Positions 1 to 7,637 of a stretch of 64,000 nucleotides of DNA are shown here, piece by piece. This DNA comes from Marivita sp030148515 (GTDB taxonomy: Bacteria > Pseudomonadota > Alphaproteobacteria > Rhodobacterales > Rhodobacteraceae), in contig NZ_CP180351.1 of NCBI RefSeq assembly GCF_048006345.1, positions 3,720,001 to 3,784,000 of the forward strand, read 5' to 3'. The translations under genes were made by a program, and so were the position numbers. Positions within the stretch are counted from its first letter, which is position 1; every line of letters begins with the position of its first letter. The notes below the pieces were generated by a model. The model saw nothing but the letters and a program-made list of their open reading frames with translations. It ran no database searches and had not been told where the DNA came from.

Positions 1-548
1 TCATGGTGCTGGCGGCAGTCTTGCTGCGCGAGAGGGTGACGCCCAGGCAATGGCTCGCGGCGGCGGTTGCGATGGTTGGTGTGGTGATCGCCATCGACCC
101 TGACGGCACAACCTTTGGACCGGGGCTCATGGCGTTGGCTTTGGTCATTCTGACAGGTTCGGCTGCTGTGATCGTCACAAGACGGCTTCGAAGCACCCCG
201 ACCCTCGTTCTAATGACATTGTACACGATCGGCTTGGGCCTGTGCACGCTGCCGTTTGCGCTCTGGTCATGGCAGCCGATCCCGTCGCACCATCTTGTGC
301 CGCTGCTGGCAATTGGCGTCTTTGCCCAAGGCGCACAGGCCTGTTTCCTGCGTGCGCATTATAACGGAGATGCCGGGGTGCTGTCTGTTCTGGGTTACCT
401 AAGCCTGCCTTTGTCGACCGCTGCCGGATATTTTGTCTTTGGCGAAATTCCGACCCTGCGGTTCTACGCAGGCGCAGCGCTTGTCGTGCTGGCCGCGGCA
501 TCGCTGACCATGTCGCGCAAGCACCTGTCGCGCTTGCGGGTGCGCTAA
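1..548 (+). CDS. EamA/DMT-family permease, C-terminal part (5' end outside window)
   Basis: The reading frame is open from the first base, so this is the 3' part of a longer gene; the first Met (base 3) is probably internal. About 182 residues are visible, nearly all hydrophobic, with five or six membrane segments. A short charged turn is followed by a segment near residues 15-30 ending in VVIAIDP, the pattern seen where the first EamA repeat of drug/metabolite transporters ends and the second begins. The tail ends in a basic stretch (SRKHLSRLRVR), typical of a cytoplasmic C-terminus. The substrate cannot be told from sequence. Two other EamA proteins occur in this window (27,502 and 41,301) but they are not close neighbours. 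Confidence 0.8.
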   Translation, partial: MVLAAVLLRERVTPRQWLAAAVAMVGVVIAIDPDGTTFGPGLMALALVILTGSAAVIVTRRLRSTPTLVLMTLYTIGLGLCTLPFALWSWQPIPSHHLVPLLAIGVFAQGAQACFLRAHYNGDAGVLSVLGYLSLPLSTAAGYFVFGEIPTLRFYAGAALVVLAAASLTMSRKHLSRLRVR

Positions 549-659
549 GGGGACATCATCCGTGTCTCAACAGTCTGTTGAGGAAAAACAACTGGCACAT
601 GATGTCTTGCACACCTATCGTCGCCGCCAATCGGAAGCTTGGGTAACGTGTCGCTTGTA

Positions 660-1871
660 ATGACGAACAAATCATTCGCTTACCTCGTGCCGCAGTTCCC
701 CGGTCAGACGCATATCTTCTTCTGGCGCGAGATCGCGGCGCTTGAGGCACAGGGCGTGACGCCGGTTCTTTACAGCACAACCGTTCCGCCTTCGGGTTTG
801 ATCTCGCATCGATGGTCGCAAGAGGCGATGGCCCGCACGACCTATCTGGCGTCGCGCAATCCGGCGTTGCTTATGGCGATCCTGCCGCGCTTGCCTTGGG
901 GCTTGATCCTGAAAGAAGCGCGGCGCTTGCCCAAGGACGAGGCGAAAACGTTCCTCAAGGATGTCATCATCAGCGCCCCGGCGGCGGAAAAGCTGGCGCG
1001 CGACTGCAAGCGTCGCGGCATCACCCACATTCACGCCCATTCCTGCGGTCGAGCTGCCCTGATCGCCGCCCTTGCGCATCATGCGCATGGGCTGTCCTAT
1101 AGCCTGACCCTTCATGGACCGCTGCAGGATTACGGTGTCGGCCAGCGCTTCAAATGGCGCGGCGCCGCTTTTGTCAGTGTCATCACCCGCGCGTTGCTTG
1201 ACCTGTTGCCCGGCCAATTGGGGGACGCGTTGCCGAAACGTCTGCCTCTGCAGCCGATGGGGGTTGATACAAGTGCCTTCCGCCGCGACACGCCCTACGT
1301 GCCACCGGTTCCCGGAGAGCCTTTGCGGGTGTTCAGCTGTGGTCGTCTGAACGTGGTCAAAGGTCATCAGGATTTGATGCAAGCGGTCCGGTTGATGATC
1401 GACCGGGGGCAGCCCGTGCATCTAGAGATCGCAGGCGAGGACGATGCCGGCGGAGGCGGCTTTCACAAAGAGCTGGACACGCGCATCGTTGAACTTGGGC
1501 TTGAGGAACATGTCACTCTTCTGGGGGCCATCAGCGCCGAGGCGGTACGGGACAAACTGATGTCATCGCATGTCTTTGTCCTGGCCAGTTGGTCGGAACC
1601 TTTGGGCGTGGCCTATATGGAAGCGATGAGTTGCGAAGTTCCCACCATCGGCACAGACGCGGGTGGTGTGCCCGAGCTGATCACCAGTGGCGAGGATGGC
1701 ATTCTGGTCCCGCCAAAAGACCCCGAGGCCTTGGCAGAGGCCCTGATGCAGCTTGCCGCAGATCCGGAAAAGGCGCAGTCGCTGGCGAAAACCGGACGCG
1801 CACGTGTGGTGGCGGATTTCGATTCAAGCCGCGGCGCAGACATGCTGGTGCGCGAGATCTGGAACGCCTAG
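660..1871 (+). CDS. GT4-type glycosyltransferase
   Basis: A 403-residue retaining glycosyltransferase of the GT4/GT-B type, probably transferring a sugar from a nucleotide-sugar donor during exopolysaccharide or lipopolysaccharide assembly at the inner face of the membrane. The C-terminal half carries the donor-site signature: GRLNVVKG, and then the E-x7-E motif in SEPLGVAYMEA, followed by GGVPELI. The N-terminal half has IHAHSCGRAALIAALA, typical of the acceptor domain. Upstream TTG (639) and GTG (648) codons are in frame, but ATG at 660 gives the usual N-terminus of a polysaccharide GT4 (MTNKSFAYLVPQFPG). It converges on the GT2 gene at 1,888 with only 16 bases between. The exact sugar and acceptor are unknown. 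Confidence 0.85.
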   Translation: MTNKSFAYLVPQFPGQTHIFFWREIAALEAQGVTPVLYSTTVPPSGLISHRWSQEAMARTTYLASRNPALLMAILPRLPWGLILKEARRLPKDEAKTFLKDVIISAPAAEKLARDCKRRGITHIHAHSCGRAALIAALAHHAHGLSYSLTLHGPLQDYGVGQRFKWRGAAFVSVITRALLDLLPGQLGDALPKRLPLQPMGVDTSAFRRDTPYVPPVPGEPLRVFSCGRLNVVKGHQDLMQAVRLMIDRGQPVHLEIAGEDDAGGGGFHKELDTRIVELGLEEHVTLLGAISAEAVRDKLMSSHVFVLASWSEPLGVAYMEAMSCEVPTIGTDAGGVPELITSGEDGILVPPKDPEALAEALMQLAADPEKAQSLAKTGRARVVADFDSSRGADMLVREIWNA

Positions 1872-1887
1872 GCCGACTGGCGGCAAA

Positions 1888-2934
1888 TCAGGATTTGTAG
1901 CGGTCCCCGTACATGCGTTCCTGCATGTCGATATACCACTTTTTGAAGTTCCGGATCGGGAAGAACAGGAACACCGGGATCTGCGCAATGCCATAGGCAT
2001 AGGCCCGCACCGTGGGAAAACTGATCCGCTTCTGCGCCGCGTCGATGGCCACGTAGAGACCCATGAACTTTGCAAAGGATGCCGCGCATCGCAGGGCGGA
2101 TCGCACGCGGTTCGGGCTGTGCACCGCATGCAGGGCCAAAAGGTTGCGCACCCGGATCGTATTGATGCGAAAGCGGCTGGCTTTGCTGTCATTGCCGTCG
2201 GCATGGAAGAACCCGGCGTCCGGGGCGACAACCAGACGACCGAACTGCGACATGCGATAGGAAAAGTCGCTGTCTTCATGTGTTGCATAGTAGCGAAGCA
2301 ATTCCGTCCAGCCTGACTCTGTCGCGAATTTGCGGCGAAACGTGGTGCGTCCGCCGTTGACCAATCCGCTGGGGAACACGTTCAGATGCGTCACCGATGC
2401 AGGCACCGGGCCCATGTCCACCGGGTCTCCGTAAGGCACGAAATGGCTGTCGAGTGTCAGCTGGTTCTCGAACCATTGGCGCAGCTTCGAATGATCTGCG
2501 CCTGTCTGCATGGTCGGATAGCTGCGTTTGCGCGCGGGTTCATAAGGGCCGGGTGTGAACTGACCGGTGACCATCGCGATCTCATCGTCCACGTCGGCTT
2601 CGTAGACACGCATCACAATCTCGGCGGCATCGGGATACAGATAGATGTCGTCATCCAGCGAAAACACGATGTCCGACGTCGCAAGGCCCAACGCCTGATT
2701 TCGTTGAAAGGTCAAGGACCGCACATCGGCAGGGACATAAACCAGTGTCACGTCCTGCCAATCGGCCGTGAATTCAGACACCATCTGATCCCGGTTGTCC
2801 TCCCAATTGTCAGAGGCATCGACGATGACCACCTCGGAGGGTCGTCGCGTTTGCCTCAGCGCACAGCGGAGGGTTTCGACCAGAAAATGAGGTCGATTGT
2901 ATGTGCAGATTGTCAACGTCCAAGACAGGGTCAT
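1888..2934 (-). CDS. GT2-family glycosyltransferase
   Basis: A 348-residue GT-A-fold family 2 glycosyltransferase. The start of the domain is plain (TICTYNRP near residue 8, then VVIVDAS near 36), and SLDDDIYLYPD near residues 93-103 is the acidic DXD metal and nucleotide-sugar site. A later DFSYRM segment matches the ED/SYR region of rhamnosyl- and galactosyl-type GT2 enzymes. There are no membrane segments, so it should work in the cytoplasm on a lipid-linked or membrane acceptor. It is transcribed toward the preceding GT4 gene and is divergent from galE; the 234 bp between it and galE must hold both promoters. The sugar is not predictable. Confidence 0.85.
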   Translation of the reverse strand: MTLSWTLTICTYNRPHFLVETLRCALRQTRRPSEVVIVDASDNWEDNRDQMVSEFTADWQDVTLVYVPADVRSLTFQRNQALGLATSDIVFSLDDDIYLYPDAAEIVMRVYEADVDDEIAMVTGQFTPGPYEPARKRSYPTMQTGADHSKLRQWFENQLTLDSHFVPYGDPVDMGPVPASVTHLNVFPSGLVNGGRTTFRRKFATESGWTELLRYYATHEDSDFSYRMSQFGRLVVAPDAGFFHADGNDSKASRFRINTIRVRNLLALHAVHSPNRVRSALRCAASFAKFMGLYVAIDAAQKRISFPTVRAYAYGIAQIPVFLFFPIRNFKKWYIDMQERMYGDRYKS

Positions 2935-3168
2935 AAGCCTACGATAGTCACTCTCTTACTCAACGGTAAATTTTCCGAGGTGTTAGCATTGTAATTTGAC
3001 CAAACTGCGGCGCGATGCACAGGAATTGTCAATTGCGGGGCAGTTTAGGTTCTGAATTTTAACACGACAGGGTACCGATCTTGGACTAATTTGGTTACTA
3101 AAGCCTCGAATGTGCAGTCATGGCGCAGGCAAGACCGGTGTGACCGGTCCGTGGCAGGAGGGTATTTG

Positions 3169-4185
3169 GTGAAACAGCGCGTGCTATTGACAGGTGGGGC
3201 CGGGTATATCGGGTCTCACACCTATGTCGCCCTCGTCGAAGCCGGCTATGATGTTCTGATCCTCGACAATTTCAGCAATGCCGCACGGGACGTGCCAAAA
3301 CGGCTCTCCAAGATCACAGGGCAAGAGGCTGTCGTGGTCGAGGCCAATGTGCTGGACCGCGCTTCGCTGGACCGCGTGTTTGCAGAGCAAAAGATCGACG
3401 CGGTGATCCATTTTGCCGCCTTCAAGTCGGTGGGCGAAAGCGTGCGCAAGCCGCTGGCCTACATGCAGAACAACGTTGTGGGCTTGGTCAATCTGATGCA
3501 GGCGATGGACAATGCTGGCGTACGCCGGTTGGTGTTCTCGTCCTCGGCCACGGTCTATGGCAATGCCGCAGAGCTGCCGACCCCCGAAACTGCGCTGCTC
3601 AGCTATGGAAATCCCTATGGGTATTCCAAGCTGGTCTGCGAACAGATCATCGAACAGACGGTCGCATCCGATCCAGGATGGACTGTCGGCGTGCTTCGCT
3701 ATTTCAATCCTGTGGGCGCGCACCCGTCTGGCTTGATCGGAGAAGACCCGTCGGGCATTCCGGACAACCTCATGCCCTATGTCGCAAAGGTCGCGGTGGG
3801 CGAACTGCCCATTCTGTCGGTGTTCGGAAACGATTATCCAACGCCGGATGGGACCGGCGTGCGGGATTATATCCATGTTGTTGATCTGGCCCGAGGTCAC
3901 GTGCAGTCGCTCGCGGCATTGGAGCGTGACGGGCAGGGCCATGTCGTGAACCTTGGCACCGGGCGTGGCTATTCCGTGCTGGAACTGATCGCGACCTATG
4001 CGCGGGCCAGCAATCGGGACATCCCCTACAAGATCGCGCCGCGCCGAGACGGGGATGCGGCAGCCAGCTATGCCGATCCCAGCCTTGCCAAAAAGGTCCT
4101 GGGGTTCGAGGCACAGTACGATCTGTTCGACATGTGCCGCACCAGTTGGGTCTGGATGCAGAACTCGGCCGAAACGGCAGAGTGA
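3169..4185 (+). CDS. galE: UDP-glucose 4-epimerase
   Basis: A 338-residue short-chain dehydrogenase/reductase-type epimerase that interconverts UDP-glucose and UDP-galactose with bound NAD. The NAD-binding glycine motif GGAGYIGSH sits at residues 9-17; SSSATVYG supplies the catalytic serine, and NPYGYSK the Tyr-x3-Lys pair. The C-terminal half has the sugar-binding pattern expected of GalE (RYFNPVGAHPSG, GTGVRDYIHVVDLA). The GTG at 3,169 is chosen because a strong AGGAGGG lies at 3,156-3,162; the frame stays open upstream to 3,091, but that stretch looks unlike GalE. Flanking glycosyltransferases suggest it supplies UDP-galactose for a surface glycan. It converges on the fusion gene below with a 4-base gap. 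Confidence 0.92.
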   Translation: MKQRVLLTGGAGYIGSHTYVALVEAGYDVLILDNFSNAARDVPKRLSKITGQEAVVVEANVLDRASLDRVFAEQKIDAVIHFAAFKSVGESVRKPLAYMQNNVVGLVNLMQAMDNAGVRRLVFSSSATVYGNAAELPTPETALLSYGNPYGYSKLVCEQIIEQTVASDPGWTVGVLRYFNPVGAHPSGLIGEDPSGIPDNLMPYVAKVAVGELPILSVFGNDYPTPDGTGVRDYIHVVDLARGHVQSLAALERDGQGHVVNLGTGRGYSVLELIATYARASNRDIPYKIAPRRDGDAAASYADPSLAKKVLGFEAQYDLFDMCRTSWVWMQNSAETAE

Positions 4186-4189
4186 TCGT

Positions 4190-6400
4190 TCAGTCTGCCA
4201 ATTCCTTCATTGCCATGCGCACGGCGCGATTGGGGTTCTGTTTGAGGATGTGTTCCCCGAGTGCCTTGGCGAGGGTCGTATGGCCCTTTTCGACGGCGCG
4301 GTTGAACAGCTCCCTCTGGTAGCGCGGGAAGCTGCGCCGTTCGCGAAGCAGCTTGTAATAGTCGTGCGCGCCCAGCGTGCCATTCAGCGCGCCAAGGATG
4401 ATCGGACTCAGAATGCCCATCTGGTTCAGGGAACTGCCCAGCCGGTGCCCCAGCAACGGCGCGCGCAGGTGTTGCACGTTATCGCCGGTGAACCGCGCGG
4501 CGTGCTGCGCGTCGAGCGGCTCATAGGGATCATACAGGATCGAAACGCGATTGGCGGCTTGGCTGACCACGGCGGCGTCGCCATAGGGTCCGGAAAAGTC
4601 GCGGTCCCAGACAACCTTGTAGCGGGTTTCCCAAGGCACAATGGATTTGTCGACCGTCGACTGCGGAGAGATGGCGACCACATCGCATCCCGGCGCGGCG
4701 GGGGAAAAGGCGCAAGCCGCGTACCCGCCCATTGACGCGCCATAGAACACCACGCGTTTGAACTTTTCGAAGAACCCGCTTGCTTTCAAATCGTCGAATT
4801 GGTCGTAAACCCATGGTTCGCGGTACCACGTCCAGCCGCCCGCCAGCACACCCAGCATCGACCAGCCCTGATCTTTGATAAAGCTGTAACCCCAGGGGCG
4901 GCGGTCCTCGCGTTTGGTCATCGCGATGTCGAGATTGTCAAAAGACACCACCAGCGTATCGGAGTCGCGCGGGATGTAGACAAAGCTGTGCCCGTTTGTG
5001 CCTGCGCGATACCACCCTTTAAGACCTGCGAGCTTGAGCGCGATGGCGTCCCAACTGTCATCGGTGACAGGTTCGGGCGGGTTGGGTGTGACCCGGATGC
5101 GCGTGACCTGTTTACCGTCATCCTCGCGTGTCGACAGGGTTGTGTTCGCGCCATAGGGCTTGAGAAACGGAAACGCGCCAGAGCCGCGCCGGACATCCAT
5201 GAAAACCCGTGTGTCGGAATGTATGCAGCGTTGCAGGAATAGCTCCAGAAACTGCGTTTTCCACTGATCGCCAAAGCCCTGCAGATTGCACAGCACATCC
5301 ACCGGGCGCAGGTCTTTCTCAGCGCGGATCACCTTGATCCGGTCGGGATCGACCTCGTTTTCGGTCAGGAAGGTGATGTACTCGGCCAGCCAGGGCATGT
5401 CCTCGTCTTTGAACTTGGCGCGGCGATTGGTGTTCACCAACTGGATGTCGCAATCGAACTTGTGATGCAGCGCCAGAACGAAGCTGCGTGCTTGTCCGGT
5501 CAGGTCGGCCACGCTGGTAACCTCATCAAGGTCCAACTCGTCGATCAGAGCACCGTCGAATGTCGTGTTTCCGCGCCCCTTGATCGGGGCCAGTGCAGGG
5601 GTGATGCCATGCTCTTGCACCAGCTTTTCGAGGTACGACCCCTTGGGTGGCAGCCCGTCATGCAGGTTGCCCAACTGCCGCTTGTTCGAGGCCCAGAGGT
5701 GCAGGGCGGTTGTCTCTGACGTGATCAGCCCTTCGGCAATGTCGGCACGGCGCATGAACTTGAACCGTTCGCGAAAGGTGATCGGGTAGAAGGCATTGAG
5801 CGGTTGCACATGCTCCTCCAGACCAAGCGCATGCACATAATGGGTCACCATCATCGGTCCCCAAACGCCCCAGGGCTGTTCGGTGATATGCACCGGTTTG
5901 CCCTTTTCGGCCTTCTTGCGCATTTCCTCTTTCCGTTTCTTCGGAAGAAAGGGCGCGATGGAGTAGCGGTCGCTGGTGAAATCGAGCATCTGGCGCAGCG
6001 CATCGCTGTCTGATGGCAGACCAAGAACAGCGTTGTTCACACGGTGTTCGCCGGGCAGTTCGTAGCCGAAGACATAATCGCTGTCGTAGTCCATCGGACG
6101 GTAGCAATAGACGTCCGTATCCACCCAGATCATGCCGGGGTTCTGGTGGATCATGTGCAGGCGGAACCAGTCGGCAAACAGCGCATAGCTGTTCTTCTGC
6201 TCGTATTTGATGAAATCTTCGGTGTCGATAATCTCGCGTCCATCGCGGCGGATCACGCCGTCGGGGACGTTCGGAATGTCTTCATAGCTGAACAGGGTGA
6301 TCTTCTGGCCCTTGTCGACAAAGGACTTCAGGCACAGCTGTTCAAGCCAGCTGAGCGGCCCCCCGATCCAGAGCGTTCCAACCTCGCGCGTGCGTGGCAT
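4190..6400 (-). CDS. GT32-like glycosyltransferase fused to an alpha/beta-hydrolase-like domain
   Basis: A 736-residue two-part protein. Residues 1-280 look like a sugar-binding DXD (GT32, capsular/mannosyl) glycosyltransferase: WIGGPLSWLEQLCLKSF at the start, the YALFADWFR helix, then IWVDTDVYCYRP with DTD at 94-96. Residues about 280-450 are not recognised. Residues about 450-700 resemble an alpha/beta-hydrolase: GASMGG with Ser556, an Asp near 624 (LYDPYEP) and His652 (LGHRLG), in the order of a catalytic triad. ATG 6,400 is preferred because GAGGA lies 7 bases before it; ATG 6,406 is too close. No signal peptide or membrane segment is seen. It may both add a sugar and add or remove an acyl group. 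The hydrolase half could also be inactive. Confidence 0.75.
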   Translation of the reverse strand: MPRTREVGTLWIGGPLSWLEQLCLKSFVDKGQKITLFSYEDIPNVPDGVIRRDGREIIDTEDFIKYEQKNSYALFADWFRLHMIHQNPGMIWVDTDVYCYRPMDYDSDYVFGYELPGEHRVNNAVLGLPSDSDALRQMLDFTSDRYSIAPFLPKKRKEEMRKKAEKGKPVHITEQPWGVWGPMMVTHYVHALGLEEHVQPLNAFYPITFRERFKFMRRADIAEGLITSETTALHLWASNKRQLGNLHDGLPPKGSYLEKLVQEHGITPALAPIKGRGNTTFDGALIDELDLDEVTSVADLTGQARSFVLALHHKFDCDIQLVNTNRRAKFKDEDMPWLAEYITFLTENEVDPDRIKVIRAEKDLRPVDVLCNLQGFGDQWKTQFLELFLQRCIHSDTRVFMDVRRGSGAFPFLKPYGANTTLSTREDDGKQVTRIRVTPNPPEPVTDDSWDAIALKLAGLKGWYRAGTNGHSFVYIPRDSDTLVVSFDNLDIAMTKREDRRPWGYSFIKDQGWSMLGVLAGGWTWYREPWVYDQFDDLKASGFFEKFKRVVFYGASMGGYAACAFSPAAPGCDVVAISPQSTVDKSIVPWETRYKVVWDRDFSGPYGDAAVVSQAANRVSILYDPYEPLDAQHAARFTGDNVQHLRAPLLGHRLGSSLNQMGILSPIILGALNGTLGAHDYYKLLRERRSFPRYQRELFNRAVEKGHTTLAKALGEHILKQNPNRAVRMAMKELAD

Positions 6401-6624
6401 CTGCATGTCCTCATTCGCGCCTCTTGTCAGTGCCGGGCGCCTTTGTTTTCGGGATGCTAGGGGCAAACGGCCGTTTTGTGTAGCCTGCGTGATATCTGAC
6501 TCAGTTTTTGCGTCATTCGTGCCTTTGCTGCCATGCAGCTTGCAAGAAAGCCGACTGACACGTAGTTTTTTCGCAAAATACGAATGAATGCGGTCGACCA
6601 AAGACCCGCGAGGCGAGGCATAAA

Positions 6625-7593
6625 ATGAGCGGTGAGACCTACACGGTTGTCTCAACCATGAAGAACGAGGGCCCCTACATCATTGATTGGGTGGCCCACT
6701 ACAAAACGTTGGGGTTTGACCACATTCTGGTCTGCACCAATGATTGTACTGACACGACTGTCGAGATCCTGCTGCGCCTGCAAGAGATGGGTCTGGTGAC
6801 CCAACACAACACCGTCGTGCGCCGTGCCGGGATTCATCGATCAGCCCTGCGCCAGGCCAGTCGGCGTTATGACATCGTGCTGAATGCCACATGGGTGTTT
6901 GTCTGTGACGTGGATGAATACCTCAATGTCCATCTTGGCGATGGATCGGTGCAGGCGCTTGTCGAAGGGTCTGGGCCGAATGCCGATGTGATTTCGGTGC
7001 CGTGGCGGGTGTTCGGATCGGACGGGATCGAGGCGTTTGCGGACAAACCTGTGACCCAGCAATTCCGTATGGGTGAATACGAATGGGACGCCGAGCTGCG
7101 CCCCGAAACCGGCAAGTTCGTCAAATCGCTTTACACCAACCAGCACAAGTTCCAGCGCATGGGACTGCATGCCCCGGTGTCGCTGGACGAGCATGTCGCC
7201 GACACACGCCGCGTGCTTCCCGGTGGGATCGACTATGTCATCAACGGCGAACGTACCGCCAATCCGCCGCTTTTCACCCATGCGCAGGTGAACCATTATG
7301 CGCTTCGGTCGATGGACAGTTTTCTTGTCAAACGCGCGCGCGGTCGTGCCAACCACTCACACCATGTCCTGGGGATGGAGTATTGGGAGCGGTTCAACCT
7401 GAACCACGAAAAAGACACCTCGATCGACCGGTACAAGACCAAGGTGACCAAGCTGGCCAAGGAGTTGAAATCCGATCCGGTGCTGGCTGATCTGCATGCG
7501 CGTGCAGTTGACTGGCACAAACGCAAGGCGGCATCCTTGAAAATCGACCCGGACATGGACGATCTGGTCAACGGGTTGAAGGCGGCGTTATGA
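6625..7593 (+). CDS. GT2-type glycosyltransferase (Glyco_tranf_2_4-like)
   Basis: A 322-residue soluble protein of the glycosyl transferase family 2 subgroup often found in surface-glycan regions of Rhodobacteraceae. The opening VVSTMKNEGPYIIDWVAHY, the CTNDCTDTT segment and the acidic CDVDEYLN motif (Asp95-Asp97) form the nucleotide-sugar site; QVNHYALRS and KRARGRANH near the end are shared with the next gene. The match to the C-terminal domain of the 7,638 gene is strong over the whole length, so the two are paralogues. It sits 44 bases before that gene in the same direction, so they are probably co-transcribed. Acceptor unknown. Confidence 0.8.
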   Translation: MSGETYTVVSTMKNEGPYIIDWVAHYKTLGFDHILVCTNDCTDTTVEILLRLQEMGLVTQHNTVVRRAGIHRSALRQASRRYDIVLNATWVFVCDVDEYLNVHLGDGSVQALVEGSGPNADVISVPWRVFGSDGIEAFADKPVTQQFRMGEYEWDAELRPETGKFVKSLYTNQHKFQRMGLHAPVSLDEHVADTRRVLPGGIDYVINGERTANPPLFTHAQVNHYALRSMDSFLVKRARGRANHSHHVLGMEYWERFNLNHEKDTSIDRYKTKVTKLAKELKSDPVLADLHARAVDWHKRKAASLKIDPDMDDLVNGLKAAL

Positions 7594-7637
7594 GCGGGCC
7601 GCGACCGACCGGCTGTTGAACCGCAGGTAAGGACGAC

